Of a DNA stretch of 64,000 bases, positions 1-9,802 are shown one piece after another. Source of the DNA: Candidatus Melainabacteria bacterium. Its GTDB lineage: Bacteria; Cyanobacteriota; Vampirovibrionia; Obscuribacterales; Obscuribacteraceae. Below the pieces are notes generated by a model that was not told where the DNA came from, searched no databases, and saw nothing but the letters and a program-made list of their open reading frames with translations. The stretch is from the NCBI GenBank assembly GCA_017307165.1, contig JAFKGK010000001.1:1-64000 (forward strand). The letters are read 5' to 3'. Both the position numbers and the translations under genes were made by a program. Within the stretch, counting starts at the first letter, position 1. Every line of letters begins with the position of its first letter.

Positions 1-71
1 TCGCAGTTTATTGCGTCCTTCATCGGCTGCTGACGCCAAGGTATCCACCGTGCGCTCTTAGTAGCTTAACC
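1..71 (-). rRNA. rrl: 23S rRNA, 5' end (partial)
   Basis: Read on the minus strand, positions 71 down to 1 match the conserved 5' start of bacterial 23S rRNA: GGTTAAGC, then the ACGGTGGATACC block and GATGAAGGACG. The gene runs off the left edge. The exact 5' end is uncertain by a few bases. It lies downstream of tRNA-Ile and tRNA-Ala on the same strand, the order normally found inside an rRNA operon. Confidence 0.95.
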
Positions 72-363
72 AACATCTCTAGGCGTTCTTGTGTTTGATA
101 ACAAGGCTTGCTTGGCGTGCGACGCCTAGAGTGCCGTTGTGGGCTGAATACTGAGTGGTTGCGCAAAGCGCATCACTCTCAGTCACCACAACTACTTGGT
201 GGAATACGGACCTCAATATGCAGTTTTCAGGGTACGGGACCGGTATTAGGAGCCTCTCGGTCGGCTCAGGGCTTATGCCCATGTCTTTGTTGTGAGCTCA
301 ATATAACCGTATTTGGTGCCTCGCACCGCCGCCGATTATTTGGTATCGCCATCACTTTTAGAT

Positions 364-436
364 TGGAGGCTAGCGGATTCGAACCGCTGACCTTCTCGGT
401 GCAAACGAGACGCTCTACCAACTGAGCCAAGCCCCC
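364..436 (-). tRNA. tRNA-Ala (TGC)
   Basis: On the minus strand a 73-nt cloverleaf runs from 436 to 364. The acceptor stem GGGGGCT pairs with AGCCTCC (one G-U), followed by discriminator A. The D-arm has GCTCAG...GAGC, the anticodon stem is CTCGT/ACGAG-like around loop TTTGCAC with anticodon TGC, and the T-arm carries GGTTCGAATCC. No CCA is encoded beyond the discriminator base. It lies in the spacer between tRNA-Ile and 23S rRNA. Confidence 0.96.
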
Positions 437-587
437 AGGCTTTTAAGTCACCCCGGCTTGCCCAAGCTCGACAAAATGCCGGCCGGACAGAACAGGCGGT
501 CACTGTTCCTTTCCGCTTGTACCAACTCTACTCATCATATCAAACTGATCTAGCAGAATCTGTATTGTTGCAGAAAGCTTTACTTAC

Positions 588-661
588 TGGGCCATCCTGG
601 ACTCGAACCAGGGACCTCACCCTTATCAGGGGTGCGCTCTAGCCACCTGAGCTAATAGCCC
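588..661 (-). tRNA. tRNA-Ile (GAT)
   Basis: A 74-nt cloverleaf on the minus strand: acceptor stem GGGCTAT with ATGGCCC, discriminator A, D-arm GCTCAGGTGGCTAGAGC, anticodon stem-loop CCCCTGATAAGGG with anticodon GAT, and T-arm GGTTCGAGTCC. It is the classical first tRNA of an rRNA spacer (16S-Ile-Ala-23S), but here nothing resembling 16S precedes it. Confidence 0.96.
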
Positions 662-1001
662 GCAGTTGCAGTTGATTTATAGTACCACCGAGAACCTGAG
701 GGATAAACCCCAAAACAGTATTTTTCATGCTTCTTCACAAAACAATTTATAGCGATAGTTGGCAAGGGTCTGACGCTTGCTGTTGAGCGTGGCTTCTGTA
801 GCCGTTCTTGCTGCTGCGTGCTAGCCGAGTCTGTTGTGTAAATGGTTTTTGAAAAGACCATCTATATATAGAACTTTCGATTGAATTGAGAGCAAGACAA
901 GCAAGAAAGAAAAGAATTGAATCTCGTAGATCCAGTAGATGTTGTATAAAGTGTGACTAGAATAGAAGGTCTATAGCATTTTTCGGCATAAGCAGGTAGC
1001 C
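662..1001. other. Spacer upstream of the tRNA-Ile/tRNA-Ala/23S unit
   Basis: This 340-base stretch separates the minus-strand tRNA-23S unit from the plus-strand gene at 1002. It should contain the promoter of the RNA unit. A TATATA-type minus 10 on the minus strand near 864-871 is possible, but its minus 35 is poor. I looked for the 3' end of 16S rRNA (anti-Shine-Dalgarno complement, aaaggaggtgatcc) and do not see it. I see no convincing coding region. Confidence 0.5.
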
Positions 1002-1673
1002 ATGAACATCACATCCAAAATCACTCAAAAGCTAGCGGCGCTTGTCGTTGTCACCGCCGGGGTCTGCGTATCGTCCCCGTTTGCAGACAACGCCGTCAAT
1101 GCTCAAAATCATGATGAGGCTCAAAGTGCAGCCAAGGCCGAGATAGGCAAGGCGGCTCCTCAATTTAAGCTCGATGACACCAAGGGCAAGACAGTCGATC
1201 TGTCAAAATTGGCAGGCAAAGTTGTAGTGCTCGAGTGGTTTAACCATGGTTGCCCATTCGTCAAAAAGCACTACGACTCCAACAATATGCAAGCATTGCA
1301 AAAAGAATACACGGGCAAGGGTGTCGTATGGCTTTCTATCTGCAGCTCTGCCAAGGGCAAGCAAGGCAATGCCACAGCACAAAAGCATGACGAAGACGCC
1401 AAGGCAGCAAATGCCAATCCCAGTCACATTTTGATAGACCAAGACGGCCAGGTAGGCAGGCTCTATGGTGCCAAAACCACCCCTCATATGTTTGTCATCG
1501 ACAAAAAAGGCATCCTCGTCTACGCCGGAGCCATCGATGACAAGCCCAGCACTGAGGCTCAGGACGTCAAAAACGCCAAAAACTATGTCAAGGCGGCACT
1601 CGACGAGGTCCTCAAAAATAAGCCCGTAAGCGTAGCTTCGACCAAGGCTTATGGCTGCTCGGTCAAATACTAA
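1002..1673 (+). CDS. Exported thioredoxin-fold (TlpA/AhpC-TSA type) protein
   Basis: A 223-residue protein with an N-terminal signal peptide (hydrophobic stretch about residues 10-28). Residues 47-200 form a thioredoxin-like fold: the GKAAPQFKL opening of redoxins, then WFNHGCPFVKKHY at the active-site position, and a cis-proline segment KTTPHMFVIDKKG. The site has a single Cys (GCPF) instead of CXXC, so it resembles a peroxiredoxin-type or TlpA-like protein with one reactive thiol. A second Cys lies near the C-terminus (AYGCSVKY) and could act as a resolving residue. It ends 4 nt before the next gene, suggesting co-transcription. The substrate is unknown. Confidence 0.75.
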   Translation: MNITSKITQKLAALVVVTAGVCVSSPFADNAVNAQNHDEAQSAAKAEIGKAAPQFKLDDTKGKTVDLSKLAGKVVVLEWFNHGCPFVKKHYDSNNMQALQKEYTGKGVVWLSICSSAKGKQGNATAQKHDEDAKAANANPSHILIDQDGQVGRLYGAKTTPHMFVIDKKGILVYAGAIDDKPSTEAQDVKNAKNYVKAALDEVLKNKPVSVASTKAYGCSVKY

Positions 1674-1677
1674 ATAG

Positions 1678-3276
1678 ATGAAGCAGAGAGCCGCTACGCT
1701 ATTTTGTCTGGCGGCTCTCTTGCTCTTTATCGTCTATGCCGGTTACGTCTTTGCCGCTCTGGCTCTCGGCGATCCTGACACAGCCTTTATCGTTGCCATC
1801 GGACAATGGATACTCGAGCGCGGGCTTTTGCCTTCGGCAGACACATTTAGCTGGACCATCGCCCCCAATACTCCTTATATATGCTATCAATGGCTCTCCG
1901 CGGTCGTGTATGCAGGCGCCTACAATATTGCGGGCCCCGCGGGTGTCATCGTATGCGGTGGCAGTCTTGTCTTTGTTGCTTTGGTGGCCGCTCCATTACT
2001 AGCGTCCATGTGCCTGAGGCTACCCGCCTGGATCGTAACCCCGATCATCTATCTTTTGTTTAGCGCTTGTAGTTTTAGATTGCCTGCAAGGCCAGAATTG
2101 TTTAGTTATGCTTTTATCTCTTGCGGTTTGAGTGCTTACTTGTGCTATACCGCCTGGCTATCGCGCACCAGGCAGACTCCGCTGTTTACGATTAGATCGT
2201 GGGCGATTGCCTGGCTAGGCATATTTACGGCCTTTGTTTTCTGGGCCAATCTCCATACCGGTTTTGTCATCGGCTTTTCACTGCTGGCTCTATTATTTCT
2301 CTCCACACTCTGCATCACCAGCTTGGACGTTGTAATCAAACGCAATGTGCTGGCAATTTTTACCGGCATTTCTTTTGTGATGATCCATCTTGCAGTGCTC
2401 ATCAACGCAAATGGTCTCGGGTTGTTTTTGTATCTTCCCCGACTGTTTTTTATGCGGAGCAATCGCTTAAACGTAGAGCAAATGCCGATTGCTCTTGGGC
2501 AATTGCTCGATGATCAATTTTGGGCTTTTACGATACTGGTGCTTGCAATGCTCGGATGCCTTATCGCGGCGGGGCTTGCGGCCTGGCGCGCTCACAAGGC
2601 TAAAATAGATGCTCCTGAGACTACTGTGCTCTGGCCGGCGCTTTGGGGCCTTTATCTGCATGCTTGCTTGATGATTGCCGCAGCCTTATTTTGCCGCCGT
2701 CTAGTTCCTTTCGCTGCCTTGGAGGCGGTTTTTTGTACGATAGGATCGCTTTGGGTCATCTTAAGCGGCAGGTCTATCTTGCAGGACATGGAAGGTGCAG
2801 GTAGAAAGTCCGCGCGCAATGCCTGGATTTTGACTTGTTTTGCGGGATTAGCCTTTATGGTAGGCATCGCTCTGGATTGTGGGACGTCAAGGCTAGCTCT
2901 GCCCAATACGACGATGACCCTGGGGGATCTGGAGCCTGCCTTGAGTTTTATCCAAAAAGAAAGACCCGTTCGTGATGCCATGCAGGGGCGCTTATTTAAT
3001 GATGCGCAATTTGGCGATCTGGTCATGCTTAGATTTAAGGGCGATATCCCGGTCGCCATGGATACTCGATTTGATCTCTATGGTGATGATCTGGTCATGC
3101 ATTACTGGCAGATAGCGAATGCCAGAGGCAGTTTTAGGGAAGATCTAGATAAGGAAAAAATACAATGGTTGTTTTTTCCTCCTCAGGCCCCGATCGTCTC
3201 TAAACTGGCTCTCGATCCGGACTTTGAGGTTGTCTTTAGGGATGCGGGTGCGGTGATATTGCTCAGGAAACACTAA
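1678..3276 (+). CDS. Polytopic membrane protein, GT-C glycosyltransferase-like
   Basis: A 532-residue integral membrane protein with about ten hydrophobic segments between residues 7 and 405 and a soluble C-terminal tail of about 120 residues. The first loop has the pattern GDPDTAFIVAIGQWILERG followed by PSADTFSWT and a YQWLS motif. That pattern recurs in uncharacterised membrane proteins related to GT-C (lipid-linked sugar) transferases. The ATG lies 4 nt after the preceding stop, and the next gene is a YfhO-like protein of similar architecture, so the two probably act together at the membrane. The specific donor and acceptor are unknown. Confidence 0.6.
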   Translation: MKQRAATLFCLAALLLFIVYAGYVFAALALGDPDTAFIVAIGQWILERGLLPSADTFSWTIAPNTPYICYQWLSAVVYAGAYNIAGPAGVIVCGGSLVFVALVAAPLLASMCLRLPAWIVTPIIYLLFSACSFRLPARPELFSYAFISCGLSAYLCYTAWLSRTRQTPLFTIRSWAIAWLGIFTAFVFWANLHTGFVIGFSLLALLFLSTLCITSLDVVIKRNVLAIFTGISFVMIHLAVLINANGLGLFLYLPRLFFMRSNRLNVEQMPIALGQLLDDQFWAFTILVLAMLGCLIAAGLAAWRAHKAKIDAPETTVLWPALWGLYLHACLMIAAALFCRRLVPFAALEAVFCTIGSLWVILSGRSILQDMEGAGRKSARNAWILTCFAGLAFMVGIALDCGTSRLALPNTTMTLGDLEPALSFIQKERPVRDAMQGRLFNDAQFGDLVMLRFKGDIPVAMDTRFDLYGDDLVMHYWQIANARGSFREDLDKEKIQWLFFPPQAPIVSKLALDPDFEVVFRDAGAVILLRKH

Positions 3277-3302
3277 AAACCATCAAGCCCTCCTCCAGGC
3301 CC

Positions 3303-5723
3303 TTGCGTCACGCCTTGCTTGCTGTGGCAATATTTGCCTCGGTCGTGACCTTTTATTATCAGTCTCCGATCTTTCAGGGTTGCGTGCTTGCTCCCGAAGA
3401 TGGCAAGGTGCAAAATTTTCCTGCCTATTTTGCGCCAATGTTCGGGCAGCCGGGCTTCCTCTGGAATCCCTTCAATTTTTGCGGCTTTCCTGTCCTTGCC
3501 GACCCGCAAATAGCAATGTTCTATCCAGTCAAAGCCTTCTTTCAGTTGCTGCTCCCTGGATCGATTGACGGCTTTAATCTGTATGTTTTGTCTGGCTTCG
3601 TGCTTGCGGCATTTTTTGCCTATCTGTACGTTTATGCAAGGACTGCCAATTTTTTGGCCGCTCTGGTATCGGGCCTGGTCTATGGTTTGTCCGGCTTTAC
3701 CATCTCCGAATTGCGGCATCTGCAGATCGTGCACACCATTGCCTGGTTGCCCTTTTTGCTTTTTTGCGCGGACAGGCAGCGGGCAATTGATACAGCCACC
3801 AATAGCGATGGCAATCGCTCTTGGTGGCGTGATCTTTGCCTTAATATCTGCATCACTGCCCTTGGTATTGCCATGCTCATTTTTGCAGGGCATCCGCAAA
3901 CAGCTGTCTACGCTTTTATAGTGTTTGCAACTTATTGCGTCTTTTGTAGCGGGGGCAGCGGGGGCAAAAAAATATCCCTGTTGATCTTGTCGCTGGCAGC
4001 GCTTTTTGGCTTTGCCATTGCTTCTGTGCAGATTTTGCCCACTATGCAATTGGCACATGGTTCGATCAGGCCCTCTTTTACCATGCACGACTTTCTCGTG
4101 GGAGAGGTCACGCCGACAATGGCGCTAGGCTTTACCATGCCCTACATATTGGGAGGCAATTATTCGATACTGGAGTCATCCATGCTGGAGACGGTGCCCT
4201 TCTCTCAGCAGGGGCCGCCCCTTGGTCTACTTTATATGGGTTATCTCCCGCTTCTTCTGGCATTCTATTCATTGACATTCATGCGTCGAAGGCCGATCCT
4301 CTGGTTTTTTCTCATCTGGGCTCTCATTGCCATAATCTTCAGCTTGGGTCGATATGGTGGCGTCTCTTCATTTTTTGCCAGCATGCCAGTGATCGGCTCG
4401 TTCAGGGGGTTGTACAGAGCACTTTTTATCGTCATTTTGTATTTTGCCGTAGCTTCTGGATTTGCTATCGCCAGGCTGGACGCCGTCCTCGGCTCGGCGA
4501 GAGGCATTTGCTCCGGGCTTTTTGCCGGACGAAGCGAACGTGGCCTGCACGGCTGGTTTAATGGGCTGCTCAAGCACTGGAAGCCTCGTAAGCACCTCTT
4601 GCTATTAGTGGCAATATTTGTCGCAGTTTTGATACCGCCACTAGTACCAGCCCTCGTCCCCCTGCTGTGTTTTGTTTTTTCGCGCGGTCGTCCCTGGGCT
4701 CGGGTCTTGCTTTTTGCTTCGACGGCTCTGGTCTTGCAAGTCTATGCTGCCAATAGCCAGTGGACTGTCGAATGCCCCAAGGCCGCCGATATGGCTCAGC
4801 CGCCCTGGGCTTCTGTATTGCGCGAGCGCCTTGCCTCCGGCCGTTTTCGCATCCTGACGGTCAAGGGCATTTATGGTGGCACCGACGAGATCCCGCCCAA
4901 CCTCAATCGCATCTGGTCGATTTATTCGGCTTCTGGTTATGAGCCTCTCGTATCGGCTCGCTATGCTGAGATCATGCATATGAGCGAAGGCGGATTTTTA
5001 CAACCGCCCTGGCGCATCGAGGCCGAAAACCGCGCTTTTGATATCATCTCGGCCGTATATCTCATCACGCCGCGCACAGATCTTGAGTCTTTCAACAGCA
5101 AAGCCCTCAGCGAGGGAGCTCGCGAATTTTTTCAACCCAATGTCATCGATGATGTTTTTGTCTTTGAGAACACTCGTGCTCTGCCCAGATGCCGCTTTGC
5201 TCAGGAGATCATCGAGCTTTCTCCTGCGGCCATCGTACCCACAGTGCGCACTGGCCGACTGCCCAGCGGCAGGGAGTATGATCCCCGCACCATGGTATTG
5301 ATTGAGGAGCCTTTGCCGACTGGTCTCAAGCCTCAAGGCAGTGCATCCGCATCAAATGCAGGTTTCAAGCCAGCTACTATTGGTCTGACCGATGAGGTCA
5401 CTCGCGTCATTGATGGAGGGGAAATGATCGAAGTGGATCTCAAGGTCGAAAAGGCCAGGCCGCTAATCCTCGCAGATACTTATGACCCAGGTTGGCGAGC
5501 CTTTGTGGATGGACGAGAGACGCACATTTACAGAGCCAATTATGTGCAGCGCATGATCTATCTGCCGGCAGGAGCCAAGCAGGTGAGGTTTATCTATGAG
5601 CCTCAAGCCGTTCGCGTCGGCCTGGGCGTTTCGCTGGTAGCGCTCGCCACATTTTTGGGCTTGCAGCTCTGGGCTTTTGCCTTGATGATACGCAGCAGAT
5701 TTTTTGTAAAGCGAGAAATGTAG
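3303..5723 (+). CDS. YfhO-like bacterial membrane protein
   Basis: An 806-residue protein with a dozen or more membrane segments and a C-terminal periplasmic-type region ending in another membrane helix (about 765-790). The N-terminal segment PEDGKVQNFPAYFAPM and the WNPFNFCGFPVLADPQ motif are typical of YfhO-family proteins, which are GT-C-fold enzymes linked to glycosylation of cell-wall polymers in Firmicutes. The C-terminal DTYDPGWRAFVDGRE segment is another hallmark. The start is taken as TTG 3303 because no ATG or GTG precedes it in frame before the upstream gene; the ribosome binding site is weak. Gene spacing of 26 nt suggests an operon with the preceding membrane protein. Confidence 0.75.
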   Translation: MRHALLAVAIFASVVTFYYQSPIFQGCVLAPEDGKVQNFPAYFAPMFGQPGFLWNPFNFCGFPVLADPQIAMFYPVKAFFQLLLPGSIDGFNLYVLSGFVLAAFFAYLYVYARTANFLAALVSGLVYGLSGFTISELRHLQIVHTIAWLPFLLFCADRQRAIDTATNSDGNRSWWRDLCLNICITALGIAMLIFAGHPQTAVYAFIVFATYCVFCSGGSGGKKISLLILSLAALFGFAIASVQILPTMQLAHGSIRPSFTMHDFLVGEVTPTMALGFTMPYILGGNYSILESSMLETVPFSQQGPPLGLLYMGYLPLLLAFYSLTFMRRRPILWFFLIWALIAIIFSLGRYGGVSSFFASMPVIGSFRGLYRALFIVILYFAVASGFAIARLDAVLGSARGICSGLFAGRSERGLHGWFNGLLKHWKPRKHLLLLVAIFVAVLIPPLVPALVPLLCFVFSRGRPWARVLLFASTALVLQVYAANSQWTVECPKAADMAQPPWASVLRERLASGRFRILTVKGIYGGTDEIPPNLNRIWSIYSASGYEPLVSARYAEIMHMSEGGFLQPPWRIEAENRAFDIISAVYLITPRTDLESFNSKALSEGAREFFQPNVIDDVFVFENTRALPRCRFAQEIIELSPAAIVPTVRTGRLPSGREYDPRTMVLIEEPLPTGLKPQGSASASNAGFKPATIGLTDEVTRVIDGGEMIEVDLKVEKARPLILADTYDPGWRAFVDGRETHIYRANYVQRMIYLPAGAKQVRFIYEPQAVRVGLGVSLVALATFLGLQLWAFALMIRSRFFVKREM

Positions 5724-5742
5724 CTCTATGCGCTAGACCAGT

Positions 5743-7017
5743 CTAGACCAGTCGCACAAATTTGCGCCGCCCCACCTGCAGGATCATACCTTCTCCTTCT
5801 CCGCCTTTGATATCCTCTGGCTTGATCTGGTGATTTGGATCCTTGATGACTTGTCCGTCTAGTTTGACTCCGCCTTCCTGCACCAGCCGCTTTGCTTCGC
5901 CTGTGCCTGCTATGAGCTTAGCATCGACCATGACCCTAAAGATCGCCGTCGGCTCCTGCACCGTATGCGATGGCATGTCCTCGGGCGCTTGACCTTCTGA
6001 GTGCACTTTGTTCCAGTCAGCAAGGGCCTTTTGGCCTATTTCTGGGCCGTGGTACTGACTGACGATCTGGGCGGCCAGTTTGAGTTTTGCGTCCTTGGGA
6101 TTGCCACCTGCCTTCAAGTGGGCCGCCTCGATGGCATCGATCTCTGGACCTGTCAATGTCGTCGCAAATTCAAAATATTTGAGGATCAACTCGTCTGGAA
6201 TGCGCATAGCCTTGCCAAACATGTTTTCTGGGGATTCTTTTAGGCCGATGAAATTGTCGTAGGTCTTGGACATCTTTTTGACGCCATCGGTGCCTTCGAG
6301 CAAGGGCAGCAGCAAGGCCAACTGCGGGGCTAGATCATAATTGGGCTGCAGCTCTCGCCCCTGCAAGATGTTAAATCTCTGATCGGTACCGCCCAGCTCA
6401 ATATCGGCCTTGATGGCCACAGAGTCATAGGCCTGCAAGAGCGGGTAAAAGAGCTCATGCAGCGATACTGGTTGCTGCTTTTCCAGGCGGCTGCCAAATT
6501 GTTCCTTGGCAATCAATTGGTTGGCTGTCACCGTCGAAGCCAGCCTGATCACATCGTTTAAAGAGAGTGGCGCCAGCCAGTCATGGTTGTTGACGACCTC
6601 GGTCTTGGACATATCGAGGATCAAGCCCATCTGATCGAGATAGGTCTGGGCATTGGCATCGACTTGCTCCTTGGTCAGGGCCGGTCGAGTGCTGTTGCGC
6701 CCGGTCGGATCGCCGATACGTGCAGTAAAACCGCCGATGATCAGGACGATCTGATGCCCAAATTCTTGAAAGCGGCGGAGCTTGCGAAAGACCACGGCAT
6801 GGCCGAGGTGTAAATCCGAAGATGTCGGATCGACGCCGAGCTTGACCCGAAGCATGCGTCCAGCCTTTTTGACCTCGGCTAATTTGCGAGATAGTCCGAG
6901 TATCCCTTCTGGCAGGACTTCGGCGCCGCGGCACAACTCCTGGGCTTCACTGATGATCTCGGGGGCGATGCCCTCTTTCTGGGCTGCCGCGACTTCTCTG
7001 GCAATTTTTTCATTCAT
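5743..7017 (-). CDS. tyrS: Tyrosyl-tRNA synthetase
   Basis: A 424-residue class I aminoacyl-tRNA synthetase charging tRNA-Tyr. The nucleotide-binding HIGH signature appears as HLGH in KLGVDPTSSDLHLGHAVV, the KMSKS loop as KKMSKTYDN, and the C-terminal 65 residues form an S4-like RNA-binding domain (GGVKLDGQVI). Length agrees with bacterial TyrRS. It is convergent with the YfhO-like gene (19 nt apart) and divergent from leuS, 133 bases away. I saw no T-box leader in that interval. Confidence 0.95.
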   Translation of the reverse strand: MNEKIAREVAAAQKEGIAPEIISEAQELCRGAEVLPEGILGLSRKLAEVKKAGRMLRVKLGVDPTSSDLHLGHAVVFRKLRRFQEFGHQIVLIIGGFTARIGDPTGRNSTRPALTKEQVDANAQTYLDQMGLILDMSKTEVVNNHDWLAPLSLNDVIRLASTVTANQLIAKEQFGSRLEKQQPVSLHELFYPLLQAYDSVAIKADIELGGTDQRFNILQGRELQPNYDLAPQLALLLPLLEGTDGVKKMSKTYDNFIGLKESPENMFGKAMRIPDELILKYFEFATTLTGPEIDAIEAAHLKAGGNPKDAKLKLAAQIVSQYHGPEIGQKALADWNKVHSEGQAPEDMPSHTVQEPTAIFRVMVDAKLIAGTGEAKRLVQEGGVKLDGQVIKDPNHQIKPEDIKGGEGEGMILQVGRRKFVRLV

Positions 7018-7150
7018 ATCCTAGATACCTGGCTTTTTATTTCTAAAATTGCCAAAAATCTTAGCATGGGGGAGGTTTTGCTTGTTGCCTCCGGGGCGAA
7101 CCGGTAAGATTTTAGGCTCTGAGTACATATGATGTGAGGACCCCTTTGCG

Positions 7151-9712
7151 ATGGTGAGCCAGTACAGTCCGCAAGAATTTGAGAATAAATGGCAAGAGCA
7201 TTGGGAGACCCTGGGTATTTACAAAGCTAAAGACCAGGATGTCAAACCTAAGTTCTATTCGCTCGTCATGTTTCCATATCCTTCGGGCGACCTGCATATG
7301 GGGCACATGCGCGTCTACACCATCTCAGACGTGATCAGTCGTCACCGCCGGATGCTCGGCTATAACGTCCTCAATCCCATGGGCTGGGATGCTTTTGGCT
7401 TGCCAGCCGAGAATGCTGCTGCCAAAAACAAATTGCATCCAGATAGCTGGACCAAAAAAAATATCCAATTTATGCGTGACAGCCAGCTTAAAAAGCTGGG
7501 CACCAGCTATGACTGGGAGCGGGAAGTCACCACATGTGATGTCGACTACTACCACTGGACCCAGTGGCTCTTTCTCAAGTTTTACGAGGCAGGCCTGGCC
7601 GAGCGCAAGTCGGCGCCGGTCAACTGGTGCCCGCAATGCATGACGGTGCTGGCTAACGAACAGGTCGAAAATGGTGCCTGCTGGCGCCATCCGGAAACGC
7701 CGGTCGAGCAAAAAGAGATGCATCAGTGGTTTTTGCGTATCACCAAATATGGTGACGAACTGCTCAAGAGTCTGGACGAACTCAAAGGCTGGCCCGAACG
7801 AGTCCGCGTCATGCAAGCCAATTGGATCGGCAAGTCGACAGGCGCCGAACTGCACTTTACCGTGGAGTCCAAGCCCAACGTACAAATCAAGGTTTTTACA
7901 ACCAGGCCTGATACCGTATTTGGTGTGAGTTATGTCGTTCTCGCTCCCGAAAACCCACTTGTTTCAGAGTTGACTACCCAAGAAAACAAGGCCGCCGTAG
8001 AGGCCTACGTAGCCGAGGCCAAGCGCAAGACCGAATTGGATCGCATGGCGGCCGAAAAGAACAAAACCGGTGTCAGGACTGGATCTTATGTTATCAATCC
8101 ATTTAACGGCGAAGTCGTGCCGATTTTGGTCAGCGATTATGTTTTGATGAGCTATGGTACTGGTGCTGTTATGGGCGTACCGGCTCATGACGAACGCGAC
8201 TTTGCTTTTGCTAAAGCCCTCGATCTGCCTGTGACCGAGGTTATATCTAAAGACGGCCAGCCCAGCTGCGCGCCTGGCGAGATGAAGGCAGCCTATTGCG
8301 ATGAGGGCATCCTGCTCAATTCAGGCTCTTTCAACGGCCTCAAGTCCACTGATGCCATCGCCAAGATCACCGAGTGGGCTGCCGCCAATCAAGCTGGTCT
8401 TGCTCGAACCCAATACAGATTGCGTGATTGGCTGATCTCGAGGCAGCGCTATTGGGGATGCCCGATCCCTTTGATCCACTGCCAAAAGTGCGGTATCAAT
8501 CCGGTGCCCGCCAAGTCACTACCCGTAGTGCTACCGGTCGAAGGCGTCGAGTTTACCGGTGAAGGCGGCTCTCCGCTGGCCCGGATGAATGAATGGCTTG
8601 ATGTCGACTGCCCGACCTGCGGTGGGAAGGCTAGACGCGAGACCGATACGATGGATACATTCATCGACTCTTCCTGGTACTTTTTGCGTTATTGTGACGC
8701 CAATAACCCGCAAGAAGCCTTTAGCCAGGCCAAGGTGGATTACTGGATGCCAGTCGATCAGTATGTCGGCGGTGTCGAGCATGCCATCTTGCACCTCCTC
8801 TACTCTCGATTTTTCACCCGTGCCCTAAAAGACATCGGGCTGGTCAAATGTGTCGAACCTTTCACCAATCTGCTTTCTCAAGGCATGGTGACGATGTACT
8901 CGCCTAATACAGGCCGTATCGAAAAAATGTCCAAGTCGCGTGGCAATGTCGTCGGCACCACAGCCTTTTTTGAAAAATACGGTGCTGATGCAGCCAGGCT
9001 CTTTACACTCTTTGCCTCTCCTCCCGAATCGGAGCTCGAATGGAACGAAGATGGTGCGGTCGGTCAGTATAGATTTCTCAGTCGGATCTGGCGTTTTTGC
9101 GATGATATAAACTCTCGCGGTGCCATCATCAAAAACCAGGACCTGACTGCGCTTGGGGACAAGCTCAAATCGAGCGAGCTCAATGCTCTAGACAAAGGGC
9201 TCTTGCGACTGGTGCACAAGACGATCAAGGCTGTTTCCAATGATCTGGCTCAAGAACGTTATATCTTTAACACGGCCATTGCTCGCTGCATGGAACTCGT
9301 CAACGGGCTTTACAAATACCTCCAGGATGCAGAGGCCGCCTCTATCTCTCTCAAGGACAGTGGCGTGCTCACTTTTGCTATCGGCAATCTCTTGCTCTTG
9401 ATGGCTCCTATGGCACCGCACCTGACTGAGGAGCTCTATCACCAATTGGGATATGTAGAGGACCTGCAAAAGAGCATCCATGTGGCTGCCTGGCCGGTCT
9501 TTGACGAAGCTCTGACCATCGATGACGAGGTAGAGCTTGTCCTGCAAGTCAACGGCAAAATCGTAAACAAATTGGCGACTCAACGTGGGACGTCCAAGGA
9601 CAAGCTCGAGGCTCTGGCTATGGCTGACGAAAAAGTGCAGGCCAAACTCAACGGTGCTTCGACCAAGCGGATCATCGTAGTGCCTGATAAATTGGTAAAC
9701 GTGGTTATATAA
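7151..9712 (+). CDS. leuS: Leucyl-tRNA synthetase
   Basis: An 853-residue class Ia synthetase for tRNA-Leu. [16 protein letters not shown] carries the HIGH motif, the CP1 editing domain spans roughly residues 225-415 ([18 protein letters not shown] and [15 protein letters not shown]), and [10 protein letters not shown] is the class signature. A zinc-ribbon with paired cysteines (HCQKCG and DCPTCGG) lies near residues 435-490. The ATG at 7151 is preceded by TGAGGA. The length is normal and all functional motifs are intact. Confidence 0.97.
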   Translation: MVSQYSPQEFENKWQEHWETLGIYKAKDQDVKPKFYSLVMFPYPSGDLHMGHMRVYTISDVISRHRRMLGYNVLNPMGWDAFGLPAENAAAKNKLHPDSWTKKNIQFMRDSQLKKLGTSYDWEREVTTCDVDYYHWTQWLFLKFYEAGLAERKSAPVNWCPQCMTVLANEQVENGACWRHPETPVEQKEMHQWFLRITKYGDELLKSLDELKGWPERVRVMQANWIGKSTGAELHFTVESKPNVQIKVFTTRPDTVFGVSYVVLAPENPLVSELTTQENKAAVEAYVAEAKRKTELDRMAAEKNKTGVRTGSYVINPFNGEVVPILVSDYVLMSYGTGAVMGVPAHDERDFAFAKALDLPVTEVISKDGQPSCAPGEMKAAYCDEGILLNSGSFNGLKSTDAIAKITEWAAANQAGLARTQYRLRDWLISRQRYWGCPIPLIHCQKCGINPVPAKSLPVVLPVEGVEFTGEGGSPLARMNEWLDVDCPTCGGKARRETDTMDTFIDSSWYFLRYCDANNPQEAFSQAKVDYWMPVDQYVGGVEHAILHLLYSRFFTRALKDIGLVKCVEPFTNLLSQGMVTMYSPNTGRIEKMSKSRGNVVGTTAFFEKYGADAARLFTLFASPPESELEWNEDGAVGQYRFLSRIWRFCDDINSRGAIIKNQDLTALGDKLKSSELNALDKGLLRLVHKTIKAVSNDLAQERYIFNTAIARCMELVNGLYKYLQDAEAASISLKDSGVLTFAIGNLLLLMAPMAPHLTEELYHQLGYVEDLQKSIHVAAWPVFDEALTIDDEVELVLQVNGKIVNKLATQRGTSKDKLEALAMADEKVQAKLNGASTKRIIVVPDKLVNVVI

Positions 9713-9802
9713 GATCCAGTATTTGGCTTTTAGTCGGATTAGTTTTTGACTAACCGGGAACGTCTATGTATAGTTGCCGTTGACCCTAAATACAGGCCGA
9801 TA

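Noticed and set aside
662..1001. Hidden 3' end of 16S rRNA
   Set aside because: The anti-Shine-Dalgarno complement and the conserved terminal helix sequence are absent on both strands.
3273..4088. Minus-strand open frame of 271 codons opposite the YfhO-like gene
   Set aside because: Lys/Gln/Gly-rich with no hydrophobic pattern, and it fully overlaps a convincing membrane protein.
7018..7150. T-box leader for tyrS or leuS
   Set aside because: No T-box core (TGGNACCGCG-like) or terminator/antiterminator pair is visible in the 133-base divergent region.
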